Source: Oscillospiraceae bacterium
Lineage (GTDB): Bacteria > Bacillota_A > Clostridia > Oscillospirales > Oscillospiraceae
Assembly: GCA_902786615.1 (NCBI GenBank)
Contig: CADADE010000023.1
Location: 1-40,519 of the forward strand
DNA length: 40,519 nt
Reading direction: 5' to 3'
In this document: positions 31,137 to 39,134 of the stretch, in pieces
Layout: every line of letters starts with the position of its first letter
Numbering within the stretch: position 1 is the stretch's first letter
Position numbers and translations under genes: made by a program
Notes under the pieces: generated by a model
Told to the model about the DNA's origin: nothing
Databases searched by the model: none
What the model saw: only the letters and a program-made list of their open reading frames with translations

Positions 31137-31994
31137 TCAATCCTCGCTCAGGGGCTGGACCTCGATGGCGTGAGCCATGAGCTCGTTGAAGTCCTCAACG
31201 GTCATCTTGGACAGCACGCTGTCGATGGCCTCGCGCAGGACGGTGTTGCCCTTCATCATGGACACGCCGATGTTCACGTTCTCGGCGCGCTCCTGCTCGG
31301 TGAACTGGAAGTCGCCGTCGGTTCCGGAGAAGTCCAGGATGACCATGTCGGGGTATGCGGCCACGGCGCCCTGGGCGGTGGGCATGTCGGTGCAGACGAA
31401 GTCAACGGCGCCGGTCTCAAGAGCCATCAGCATGGCAGGGGCGGTCTCAGCCGCGGTCTGGACGTTCGCGCCCTTGATCTGGGGCAGGCAGTTGTCGTAC
31501 CAGATGGTGGCGATCTGCGCGGTGCAGGAGCCGCCGGAGAGGTCGCTCAGGCTCTTGGCGTTGGCGTAGGGGCTGTTCTTGGTGGTGAGGCAGACGATGG
31601 TGGCGTAGAAGTAGGGGCCTGCGAAATCGACCTGCTCGGCGCGTTCGGCGGTCATGGACTGACCGGCGATGACCGCGTCAAAGGTGCCGGTCTGGACGCC
31701 GGGAACCAGGGAGTCCCAGTCGGACTGGATGACCTCGAGCTGCCAGCCGTTGGCCTCGCAGATCTTCTTGGCGATCATCACGTCATAGCCGTTTGCGTAG
31801 GAGCCGGGGACGTTGGAGATGGGGACGGCACCGTTGGAGTCGTCGCCCTGGGTCCAGTTGTAGGGGGCGTAGGCGCATTCCATCGCGATGGTGAGAACGC
31901 CGTCTTCGACGCCGCTGGGGACGTCGGCAAAGGCGGTGACGCTCAGGCTGAGCATCATGAGCATGGCGAGCGCGACTGCAAGAATTCTTCTCAT
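31137..31994 (-). CDS. Lysine ABC transporter substrate-binding protein
   Basis: 285 aa, SBP_bac_3 family. Signal peptide 1-23 (MRRILAVALAMLMMLSL..., cleavage AFA|D), no lipobox Cys. Mature part: LTIAMECAYAPYNW, ANGYDVMIAKKICEANGW, DSLVPGVQTGTFDAVIAGQSMTAERAE-type ligand core and VDFAGPYFYATIV. ATG 31994 with AGAAAGGAT upstream; upstream in-frame ATG/TTG codons fall in the riboswitch RNA. Led by a lysine riboswitch, so lysine is the most likely ligand; arginine/ornithine cannot be excluded from the protein. Confidence 0.92.
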   Translation of the reverse strand: MRRILAVALAMLMMLSLSVTAFADVPSGVEDGVLTIAMECAYAPYNWTQGDDSNGAVPISNVPGSYANGYDVMIAKKICEANGWQLEVIQSDWDSLVPGVQTGTFDAVIAGQSMTAERAEQVDFAGPYFYATIVCLTTKNSPYANAKSLSDLSGGSCTAQIATIWYDNCLPQIKGANVQTAAETAPAMLMALETGAVDFVCTDMPTAQGAVAAYPDMVILDFSGTDGDFQFTEQERAENVNIGVSMMKGNTVLREAIDSVLSKMTVEDFNELMAHAIEVQPLSED

Positions 31995-32064
31995 TTCGTA
32001 TCCTTTCTGAGCTCTGTTTTCAACAGGGGATCGCTCTCCGGCTGGTTTTCCCCGCCGGTCGGGA

Positions 32065-32098
32065 AAATGAAAAATGAACCGCTTTGCAGGCGGTCCAT
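32065..32098 (-). terminator. Riboswitch-controlled terminator (expression platform)
   Basis: Minus strand: ATGGACCGC (32098-32090) pairs with GCGGTTCAT (32082-32074), one G-U, followed by a U-rich run (TTTTTCATTTTC). Located between the lysine aptamer and the SBP gene, as expected for a transcriptional OFF switch. A further small hairpin TTTTCCC/GGGAAAA (32067-32046) lies just after. Confidence 0.75.
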
Positions 32099-32132
32099 GA
32101 AAAATCCGGTCAACAGCTTCGGCTGCGTCTCC

Positions 32133-32303
32133 TGATTTCGATAGCGCTCCACAAAGTCTTGTGACAGTCCGTCCGATCTTCTCCAGACGGCCCAGAACCG
32201 GCCATACAGGCATTTGCCCGGTTCTTCGGCGGTTTTCCCTTTCCACTGCGGCGGCTGCCTGGCCTTGCCGCAGGATACTCTTGAACACCGCGCCTCTATC
32301 TCA
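32133..32303 (-). promoter_or_regulatory. Lysine riboswitch (L box) aptamer
   Basis: Reading the minus strand, the invariant L-box pieces appear in order: GATAGAGGCGCG (32300 side), AAGAGTA, GGAAAGGGAAAACCGCCG with CGCCGAAG, CCGGTTCTGGG, GGACTGTCAC and finally GTGGAGCGCTATC, whose CTATC closes P1 with the first GATAG. Five-helix lysine riboswitches bind free lysine and shut off lysine synthesis/uptake genes. The promoter (32322-32350) and terminator (32065-32098) bracket it properly. Boundaries approximate. Confidence 0.93.
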
Positions 32304-32321
32304 GCGATTCACTTTGGCTGC

Positions 32322-32350
32322 ATATTATCACAATGCTTTTACACTGTCAA
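32322..32350 (-). promoter_or_regulatory. Sigma-A promoter of the lysine transporter operon
   Basis: Minus strand: TTGACA (32350-32345), 17-bp spacer, TAATAT (32327-32322); predicted start ~32315, just before the aptamer. Confidence 0.75.
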
Positions 32351-32496
32351 TGGGTAAAGCGGAAAAGCGCGGATTTTCAGTAAAACCTAAAAAGTTTACA
32401 ATCCGGGCGCGTTCGATTTGTGCAAATTCATGAAGGAATTGTGAAACAGGGCAAGGAGGCCCGGCATCTATGGCAAAGAAACTGCGTTTACAGTGA
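32351..32496. other. Gap between the divergent lysine-transporter and icd promoters
   Basis: AT-rich and without a convincing gene. The only coding-like trace is an 8-codon frame (32470-32496, MAKKLRLQ) with an AAGGAGG ribosome site, ending right where the icd -35 box begins; perhaps the remnant of a lost gene. Confidence 0.4.
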
Positions 32497-32525
32497 TTGA
32501 CACAGGGGCGAAACTTCGCTATACT
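32497..32525 (+). promoter_or_regulatory. Sigma-A promoter of icd
   Basis: TTGACA (32497-32502), 17-bp spacer, TATACT (32520-32525). The ~95-nt leader includes a GC stem (CCTGCCGG/CCGGCGGG, 32557-32581). Confidence 0.78.
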
Positions 32526-32628
32526 TATTTGGAAAAAATACGATGAAAACCTGTCCCTGCCGGAGTCTGACGCCCGGCGGGTGAATTCATTTTCATGCAA
32601 TTCAGCAGAGAGGAAAACGGTGCAGCCT

Positions 32629-33873
32629 ATGGAAAAAATACAGATGACGACGCCCATCGTGGAGATGGACGGGGACGAAATGGCGGGCATTCTCTGGAAG
32701 GAAGTCAAACGCCAGCTTGTCGAGCCCTTTGTGGACTTAAAGGAAGAATATTATGACCTCAATCTCCGCGTGCGCGACGAGACGGACGATCAGGTCACGA
32801 TGGACTCCGCCCTCGCGGCAAAGAAATACGGCGTCGCGGTCAAGTGCGCCACGATCACCGCGAACACCGAGCGGATGGAGGAGTTCAATCTCAAAAAAAT
32901 GTACCGGAGCCCCAACGCCACGATCCGCAGCGTCCTGGACGGCACCGTGTTTCGCACGCCCATTTTAATCAACGGCATTGAGCCCTTGGTCAAGACCTGG
33001 AAAAAGCCCATCACTCTGGCCCGCCACGCCTACGGGGACGTGTACCGCGCCTCGGAGATGCAGATCGGCAAGCCCGGCAAGGTGGAGCTGGTCTATACCG
33101 ACGCGGACGGCAACGAGACCCGCCAGCTCGTGCACAATTTCACGGAGCCCGGCGTCGTGTCCGGCATGCACAATCTGGACAAATCCATCGAGGGCTTTGC
33201 CCGCACCTGCATGAACTACGCCCTGGATGTCAAACAGGATCTGCTGTTTTCCTCCAAGGACACCATCTCCAAGATCTATGACAGGGAATTCAAGGACATT
33301 TTTAAACGCATCTATCTGGACGAATACATTGAAAAATTCAGCGCCGCGGGCATCAAATATGAATACTGCCTCATTGACGACGCGGTTTCCCGCGCCATCA
33401 AGTCTCCGGGCGGCTACGTCTGGGCCACCCATAACTATGACGGCGACGTGATGAGCGACATGCTGGCCACGGCTTACGGCTCCAACGCGATGATGACCTC
33501 GGTGCTGACGAGCCCGGACGGGAAGTATGAGTATGAGGCCGCCCACGGCACGGTCCGCCGCCACTATTACCGCTACCTCCAGGGCGAGGTGGTGTCCACC
33601 AATCCCATGGCCCTCATCTACACCTGGAGCGGCGGCCTCGAAAAGCGCGGGGAGCTGGACGGGAACGAGAAGCTTCAGCGCTTCGGGCGCATGATCCGTG
33701 AATCCGCCGCCAACGTGATCGAAGCGCGCGGCATCATGACCGCCGACCTCGCCAAAATCACCTCCAAGCACGACCCCCTCGTCGTCACCGGGCACCAGTT
33801 TATCGCCCTCACCCGCGCACGGCTCGAGCAGGCCGTGGCGAAGGAGTGGCCCGACGAGGAAAGCGAAAAATAA
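32629..33873 (+). CDS. icd: Isocitrate dehydrogenase, NADP-type (subfamily II)
   Basis: Converts isocitrate to 2-oxoglutarate, feeding glutamate synthesis. 414 aa. MEKIQMTTPIVEMDGDEMA start, ATITANTERMEEFNLKKMYRSPNATIRS (substrate phosphate/serine loop), GTVFRTPI, ITLARHAYGDVYRA, KDTISKIYDREFKDIF, DDAVSRAIKSPGGYVWATHNYDGDVMSD (metal aspartates) and YEAAHGTVRRHYYRY (NADP region), all as in the eukaryote-like homodimeric enzymes. ATG 32629 fits the family start; GTG 32620 has the better spaced ribosome site (AGAGG 6 nt upstream) and may be the true start. The TAA stop is inside the target duplication of the next repeat. Confidence 0.94.
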   Translation: MEKIQMTTPIVEMDGDEMAGILWKEVKRQLVEPFVDLKEEYYDLNLRVRDETDDQVTMDSALAAKKYGVAVKCATITANTERMEEFNLKKMYRSPNATIRSVLDGTVFRTPILINGIEPLVKTWKKPITLARHAYGDVYRASEMQIGKPGKVELVYTDADGNETRQLVHNFTEPGVVSGMHNLDKSIEGFARTCMNYALDVKQDLLFSSKDTISKIYDREFKDIFKRIYLDEYIEKFSAAGIKYEYCLIDDAVSRAIKSPGGYVWATHNYDGDVMSDMLATAYGSNAMMTSVLTSPDGKYEYEAAHGTVRRHYYRYLQGEVVSTNPMALIYTWSGGLEKRGELDGNEKLQRFGRMIRESAANVIEARGIMTADLAKITSKHDPLVVTGHQFIALTRARLEQAVAKEWPDEESEK

Positions 33874-34026
33874 TACGGGTATCGGGTTGAATCAGTAAAT
33901 GTGCTCACTGGTGACTGAGAGGGGCCACGATTGCACCCAGGCTGCTTGCAAGACATCCCCCTCTCCGCCCCTTCGGGGCACCTCCCCCCGAGACGCCGCT
34001 TCGCGGCTGTACCCAATCAAATAATA
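33868..34026. mobile_element. Second MITE-like element, 8-bp target duplication
   Basis: A 143-bp non-coding insert (33876-34018) flanked by AAATAATA at 33868-33875 and 34019-34026. Its left end (GTATCGGGTTGAATCAGTAA) matches the left end of the element after rsgA (GTATCGGGTTAACTCAGCAA) at about 17 of 20 positions; inner parts differ and carry small hairpins GCCCC-TTC-GGGGC and GCCGC-TTC-GCGGC. Right end (TGTACCCAATC) is a poor inverted copy. As with the first element, the duplication covers the stop codon of the upstream gene. Confidence 0.6.
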
Positions 34027-34053
34027 TACAGGAATATGTAAGAGGATAAGGCT

Positions 34054-35835
34054 ATGTATATCTTCCCGGAGGAATTGAGAAGAGCTTACGAGAGCTGCGC
34101 ACTGTCCTTTGTTTATTATGATGTGGTGGACGAGACCGCGATTCCCGTGCTGGCCTCGGACGGCTTTTGCAAAAATACCGGCATACCGCGCGAGAAGGTG
34201 CTTGAATGGCTCTCCGGCGGCATGTATGAACGCATGCACCCCGACGACGTGGGGGTCACGCAGAAGATCAGCCGCGAGTTTATGCGCCGCGAGGGGCCGT
34301 ATGACACGGTCTTTCGCTGCCGCATCCACAACTGCTATCACTATATCCACGGCTACGGCAAGTGGCAGCGCATGCCGGACGGCAAGGAGCTGGCTGTGAT
34401 CGGCTATCTGGACGTGACGGAGACGAAGGACAAGATGGTCACCGTTGCACAGAGTTATGATCTTTTCCGCAAGGATCAGTTCTATACCGATCCGCTGACC
34501 GGCCTTCCGAATCTCAACTACCTGCATGAGTTCGGCGATGAGCGCGTGAGGGTGCTTCGGCTCAAGGGGAAAAAGCCCGCCGTGATTATCTCGGACGTAT
34601 ATTCCATGCAGTCGTACAACAGCCAGTACGGCGTCAAGGAGGGGGACGCGCTGCTGCGCCTGGTATCCTCCGCCCTGAAAAGCGCCTTTCCCGAGGCCCT
34701 GCTGGTGCGCGGCGCGAATGACCGCTTCATCATGCTGACCGACGGCGGCAACCCGGAAGAGCTGAGCGCCGCCATACGCCGTGCCAATGAGCAGATCAAG
34801 CAGGACGCCACGGGCATCACCTCCGGCATCCGCGCTGGCATCTGCGACGTGGGCGAGGGGCAAAACGCCATTGAAGCCCTCGACCACGCGCGCCACGCCC
34901 TGCGGCGCATCAACAACGACATGACGCGCACCCTGGCCTTCTTCTCTCAGGCGGCGGACGACCAGTACTGGAAAGAGCGCTACATCATCGAAAACTTTGA
35001 CCGTGCCCTCGAAAACCACTGGATCAAGGTCTATTACCAGGGGATCACGCGGGTCTGCTCTCAGAAGATCGCCTCTTTTGAGGCGCTGGCCAGGTGGGTC
35101 GATCCCGTGCGCGGGATCATCTCCCCGGCGGACTTCATCCCGACCCTGCAGCGCTATCACCAGCTCTACCGCCTGGATCTCTATATGTTCGAGCAGGTCT
35201 GCCGGGAGATGCGCGTGCGCAATGAAAACGGCCTGCCGCTTGTCCCGGTGTCCATCAACTTCTCCCGCCAGGATTTCGACCACACGGATATCGTCGAAAA
35301 AATGAACGAGCTCTATGATCGCTACAAGCTTCAAGAGCTTGTCGGCAAGGATTACTTTATTGTCGAAATCACCGAGCAGGACATGGCGACCGGGGAAGAG
35401 GGCTTCCGCGAACAGCTCCGGCGCATCCAGGAAAACGGCTACGGCCTGTGGCTGGACGACTTCGGCAGCGGCTATTCCTCCATCAACATGTTCAGTCAGT
35501 TCCGCTTCGACCTCATCAAGTTCGACATGGAGCTTCTGCGCCATCTGGAGGATAACGGCGGTGTGAACCGGATCATCCTGCGCGAGCTTGTCAACGTCGC
35601 GCGTATCCTCGGCGTGCATACCCTCATTGAGGGGCTGGAGGATACCGATCAGCTGAGCTTTGTGCAGAATATCGGGTGCGAGCTTGCCCAGGGCTTCTAC
35701 TTCTACAAGCCCGCGCCGCTGGACGAGATCCTGTTTCGCCTGCGCGGCGGTCAGCCCGCCAGGGTCTGCGAATCCAGCGAGGAGCGCGAGAAGTTCCGGA
35801 CCGTGCAGAGTCCCGACGAAATGCCGGAGAGATAG
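34054..35835 (+). CDS. PAS-GGDEF(degenerate)-EAL protein, probable c-di-GMP phosphodiesterase
   Basis: 593 aa, no membrane segment. Residues ~10-125 PAS-like sensor; ~145-300 GGDEF domain whose active site reads GANDR (220-224), so no cyclase activity is expected and it may serve as a GTP-binding regulator; ~315-560 EAL domain with EAL (343-345), NFSRQDF, EITEQD, DDFGSG (468-473), IKFDME and QGFYFYKP, i.e. most metal and catalytic residues retained. The last ~30 residues are hydrophilic. Ribosome site AGAGGATAAGG. Near two other c-di-GMP genes on the opposite strand. Predicted to hydrolyse c-di-GMP to pGpG. Confidence 0.92.
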   Translation: MYIFPEELRRAYESCALSFVYYDVVDETAIPVLASDGFCKNTGIPREKVLEWLSGGMYERMHPDDVGVTQKISREFMRREGPYDTVFRCRIHNCYHYIHGYGKWQRMPDGKELAVIGYLDVTETKDKMVTVAQSYDLFRKDQFYTDPLTGLPNLNYLHEFGDERVRVLRLKGKKPAVIISDVYSMQSYNSQYGVKEGDALLRLVSSALKSAFPEALLVRGANDRFIMLTDGGNPEELSAAIRRANEQIKQDATGITSGIRAGICDVGEGQNAIEALDHARHALRRINNDMTRTLAFFSQAADDQYWKERYIIENFDRALENHWIKVYYQGITRVCSQKIASFEALARWVDPVRGIISPADFIPTLQRYHQLYRLDLYMFEQVCREMRVRNENGLPLVPVSINFSRQDFDHTDIVEKMNELYDRYKLQELVGKDYFIVEITEQDMATGEEGFREQLRRIQENGYGLWLDDFGSGYSSINMFSQFRFDLIKFDMELLRHLEDNGGVNRIILRELVNVARILGVHTLIEGLEDTDQLSFVQNIGCELAQGFYFYKPAPLDEILFRLRGGQPARVCESSEEREKFRTVQSPDEMPER

Positions 35836-35887
35836 CTTTCCACAGCATCCAACAGCTTTTCAACAGCTTTTCAACAGAATAAAACAG

Positions 35888-35926
35888 AACGGAGAGAGCA
35901 GCTTTGTGCAAACTGTTCTCTCCGTT
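35888..35926 (+). terminator. Long hairpin after the EAL gene
   Basis: 14-bp arms AACGGAGAGAGCAG (35888-35901) and CTGTTCTCTCCGTT (35913-35926) with one G-U pair; followed by CGTCTGTTCTCTG, U-containing but not a clean tract. Between the stop codon and this hairpin is a short tandem repeat of CAACAGCTTTT (35854-35878). Confidence 0.65.
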
Positions 35927-35977
35927 CGTCTGTTCTCTGTGCAATCTTACAAAAATAAGAAAAGTACCTCCACGCAC

Positions 35978-36007
35978 TTGACATCTCGCTGCTGAATGCG
36001 ATACTAT
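35978..36007 (+). promoter_or_regulatory. Sigma-A promoter of the DUF6291-like gene
   Basis: TTGACA (35978-35983) then GATACT/TACTAT at 36000-36007 (16-18 bp spacer). Confidence 0.6.
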
Positions 36008-36061
36008 AGAGCTATCTTAAAATAACAAGAAATCCTTAGAAGGGAAGGCAGGAGCGTGAAG

Positions 36062-36646
36062 ATGAAACAACCGGGATTTATGATTTATGCCGAGGATTGG
36101 GCCGCCTATACCGAGGACTACAACGACGAAGAGCTTGGCCGTATGCTGCGGGCCCTGCTTCTGTATTTCGACACGCAGGAGCAGCCAGGCTTTTCCGACC
36201 GGGGCATGCGGCAGTTTTTCAAGCTTGCGTCAAAGAGCATTGACCTGGACGTCAGGCGCTACACGAATAAATGCCAGCAGAACGCCTATAATCGCTACAA
36301 GGGGATCTGCAAGAAGCGCAACGAAAGGCCACTCAGCTTTGAGGAGTGGGTGACGGCGTTTGACGAGCGTCAAGCATCGTCGACCGTCATGGACGAGCGT
36401 CAATTTTCGCCGACGAACGCGACCAATACTAATACCAACAGTCAACCATCAACGATCAACAGTCAACCATCAACAGTCAGCAATCAGCAATCAAAACTGA
36501 ATAATAAAAAATCAACTCCAGCTCTCAGCACGAACGCAAGCAGACCCGCGGACTTCGGCGCGCCGCCCTACATACCCCTCTCCGAGGATGAATTTGAACG
36601 GCGGCGGGAGCAGGCGATCCGCTCTCTCTTCCCGGCAATGCAATAG
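36062..36646 (+). CDS. DUF6291-like protein
   Basis: 194 aa. N-terminal ~85 residues (MKQPGFMIYAEDWAAYTED, EELGRMLRALLLYFDTQ, FFKLASKSIDLDVRRY) resemble the DUF6291 domain often found in phage/plasmid replication or hypothetical proteins. Residues ~112-155 are a low-complexity Asn/Ser/Gln/Thr linker encoded by an AT-rich imperfect repeat around GTCAACCATCAAC (36430-36500), then a hydrophilic tail ending SLFPAMQ. ATG 36062 preferred to GTG 36056 since AGGAG (36050-36054) is 7 nt away. Base composition of the linker is unlike its neighbours, suggesting either slippage-driven expansion or transfer. Function unknown. Confidence 0.72.
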   Translation: MKQPGFMIYAEDWAAYTEDYNDEELGRMLRALLLYFDTQEQPGFSDRGMRQFFKLASKSIDLDVRRYTNKCQQNAYNRYKGICKKRNERPLSFEEWVTAFDERQASSTVMDERQFSPTNATNTNTNSQPSTINSQPSTVSNQQSKLNNKKSTPALSTNASRPADFGAPPYIPLSEDEFERRREQAIRSLFPAMQ

Positions 36647-36661
36647 GCGGGCTTAAGGAGC

Positions 36662-39079
36662 TTATTTTTCCCGCATGGAATAGTCGTGATCTTCTTCGAT
36701 CATTTCGATCATGATCTTGGCAAAGCGGGGGTCAAACTGCGTTCCGCTGCCTTTTTTGAGCTCCTGCAGCACCTTTTCCTGCGGCATGATTTCACGGTAG
36801 CTGCGCCGGCTCGTCATGGCGTCGTAAGCGTCCGCCACCGCGATGATCCTGGCCTCCTCCGGGATCTGCTCCCCGGCGATGCCGTCCGGATATCCGCCGC
36901 CGCTGTAGCGCTCGTGGTGCCATCTCGCGCCGGTGGCGAGCTTCGGCCTCTGCTTGATGCTCGCAAGGATATTGCTGCCGATCACGGGATGGCGCTTAAT
37001 GAGCTCAAACTCCGCCTCTGTGAGCCTTGAGGGCTTGTTGATCACCTCGTCCGGCACGCCGATTTTGCCCACGTCGTGCAGAAGCCCCATCATGTAGATT
37101 TCGTTCTGCTCCTCCGGGGAGCAGCCGGAGCGCGCCGCGATCGTCCTTGCGTACTCGGCCACGCGGGACGAATGGCCGTTTGTATAGTTGTCCTTGGCGT
37201 CGATGGCTGCGGCGAGGGCGCTGACCACCTGGAGGTTCATTTCCTCGACCCGTTTACCGGAAATCTGCTCGTTCTTATAGCCGATGTAGTAGAAGAAGGT
37301 GATGAGGCAGAAGGTGCTGAACAGCACCATGATGTTGATGATGAGCTGTGACCAGATGCCCTCAAAGAGTTCGGAGTTTCCGATCACGATCACCGCGTGC
37401 CACTGGCCCATCACGGGCGCAATGAAGAGCGTGCAGTCTTCGCCGTTGATGTTGGCGGTCATCCGGTTGCCCTCTGTGTTCAGGATGGCGTCCAGCAGCT
37501 CCTGCCCGTAGACGTCCGCGAGGTTCCTGCCGTTTTGCGCCGCGTCCCGGTGGGCGATGATGAAGCCGTCGGTATTGACGACCAGCCCGTAGCCCTTCCC
37601 GGCGATCTCCACCTTCTCGGTGAGCTCCTGGATGTGGTTGACGATCACGTCCAGGCACACGACGTTTGCCGAATCCCGCTCAGCGTCGGACACGCTCTTG
37701 CCGATGGTGATGACGACGGAGCCCGTCTGCGCGTCCACATACGGCGAGACGATCACGATTTCGCCGTTTGCCTTCACCGCCGAACGATACCAGTCTCTCT
37801 CCGTGGGCTCGTATCCCTCCGGCGGGACCCAGCCGAGGCCGTCCAGGTATTCGCCGTTGATGTAGGCGTAAAGGCCCGTGAAGTTTTCATCAAACTGTTC
37901 GGCCTGCCGCTTCGTCTGATCGACGATGAACTGCGCGAGCTCCTCCGACGATCTCCCGTCCTTTACCATGTAATCCACGCCGTCCGCCACCACGCGCAGG
38001 GTCGTGGACGCCACGGTCAGATAGCTTTCCAGCTCCGTAGCCGTGCTCTTGATCTCCTTCACGCCGTCCTCATAGACGCTCACAACAGAGGCGTTATACA
38101 GCGTGGTGCTGTTATAGACCCCGGCGATGATCATCAGGGCGAGCGTGACGGCGATGGTGATAATGAGGTTACGCCGGCTGTGCATGCCCACGTCCTCTTT
38201 TTCGTCGATTTCCAGAATGCTGCGATAACGCGAGGTCAGCACATACAAAAGCCCCAGGAGCAGAAAGATCAGAACAGTCGACACGGCAAAGAGGATCGTC
38301 ACGATCTGCCCCTCGTTCTGGATATGGGACGCGATGTAGTAGCCCGCCGCGCAGATGCCGACGATCAGAAAGCACATGACGGTCTGCATAATGACCTGAA
38401 AGCGCAGCTCGGCCGCGCTCTTCGGCTTTGCCGCGTCCATCTCGCGCTTATAATGCCGCGCCGCGGCGAATACCAGCAGCGGGCGCATGACGGAGGCGTA
38501 GAACGATAGGACGTGGTAGGGATTGAGCTCGTCTCTGCTCCAGGAAAAGCAGGAGGAGGTCCACATGCCGTATTCCGCAAGCAGGTATAACAGGGCGACG
38601 AGGGAAAAATACGGAAAGTCCTTTCTGCCGTCCCGGTTCTTCCAGTACTGCACCAGCGCCTGCATGCAGAAGACCATGGTGACGGTCGTGATCCCGACCT
38701 CCCAGAGATTGTTCAGGAACCCGCCATAACGGATGTAGAGGAAGAACTGGGGAACGTTGAGCACGACGGGCACCAGGATGAGCGGATGGAAGAAGCGCTT
38801 TGCTTCCTCCTGCCGGATAAAGTACACGGCGAAGAGCAGGCAGAGATAGCCGACGTTCCAGCCCAGATACGCCACAAACGCGGACACCTCGGGATAGGAT
38901 TTCGTGATCAGCTCGTAGCATGTCCAGTAATACTCGCTCAGGAAATTGGCGAGGAAGAAGGCGAGCAGGAAGCGGAATCCGCGCCGCGGCGTGTCGATAT
39001 ACTGAAAGGTACAGTAAAGCAGCCCCACAATGGTACACAGCAGGGATACGATGTTTTCAATGTTTTCAATGACCAGCAT
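36662..39079 (-). CDS. Membrane HD-GYP c-di-GMP phosphodiesterase with Cache sensor
   Basis: 805 aa. About seven to eight N-terminal membrane helices (residues ~5-285, like a 7TM sensor), another helix at ~308-325, an extracellular Cache-type domain (~335-590: ERDWYRSAVKANGEIVIVSPYVDAQTG, GYGLVVNTDGFIIAHRD), a helix at ~595-615, and a C-terminal HD-GYP domain (~630-800) with HDVGKIGVPD (668-677), HHER (721-724) and GGYPDG (728-733), DAYDAMTS. All metal ligands are visible. It should degrade c-di-GMP in answer to a small extracellular ligand. Ribosome site AAAGGGAG. Downstream gene of the GGDEF cyclase, 55 bp away. Confidence 0.93.
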   Translation of the reverse strand: MLVIENIENIVSLLCTIVGLLYCTFQYIDTPRRGFRFLLAFFLANFLSEYYWTCYELITKSYPEVSAFVAYLGWNVGYLCLLFAVYFIRQEEAKRFFHPLILVPVVLNVPQFFLYIRYGGFLNNLWEVGITTVTMVFCMQALVQYWKNRDGRKDFPYFSLVALLYLLAEYGMWTSSCFSWSRDELNPYHVLSFYASVMRPLLVFAAARHYKREMDAAKPKSAAELRFQVIMQTVMCFLIVGICAAGYYIASHIQNEGQIVTILFAVSTVLIFLLLGLLYVLTSRYRSILEIDEKEDVGMHSRRNLIITIAVTLALMIIAGVYNSTTLYNASVVSVYEDGVKEIKSTATELESYLTVASTTLRVVADGVDYMVKDGRSSEELAQFIVDQTKRQAEQFDENFTGLYAYINGEYLDGLGWVPPEGYEPTERDWYRSAVKANGEIVIVSPYVDAQTGSVVITIGKSVSDAERDSANVVCLDVIVNHIQELTEKVEIAGKGYGLVVNTDGFIIAHRDAAQNGRNLADVYGQELLDAILNTEGNRMTANINGEDCTLFIAPVMGQWHAVIVIGNSELFEGIWSQLIINIMVLFSTFCLITFFYYIGYKNEQISGKRVEEMNLQVVSALAAAIDAKDNYTNGHSSRVAEYARTIAARSGCSPEEQNEIYMMGLLHDVGKIGVPDEVINKPSRLTEAEFELIKRHPVIGSNILASIKQRPKLATGARWHHERYSGGGYPDGIAGEQIPEEARIIAVADAYDAMTSRRSYREIMPQEKVLQELKKGSGTQFDPRFAKIMIEMIEEDHDYSMREK

Positions 39080-39134
39080 GTTTTTCTCCCTTTCACCGGC
39101 AGCGTGAAGCGCCGGACATGGATGAGGGGCTTTT

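Noticed and set aside
31101..32135. 344-codon plus-strand frame opposite the lysine SBP gene
   Set aside because: Runs through a terminator and the riboswitch terminator; the minus strand has the signal peptide and SBP motifs.
31994..32288. N-terminal extension of the lysine SBP gene to 32288
   Set aside because: The extra ~98 codons are the riboswitch RNA; the signal peptide at 31994 marks the real start.
32532..32582. 13-codon frame in the icd leader
   Set aside because: Weak ribosome site and no leader-peptide codon bias; a GC stem in the leader explains the region equally well.
35978..36646. Whether the DUF6291-like gene marks a phage remnant
   Set aside because: No neighbouring phage genes, attachment sites or integrase; a lone domain resemblance is not enough.
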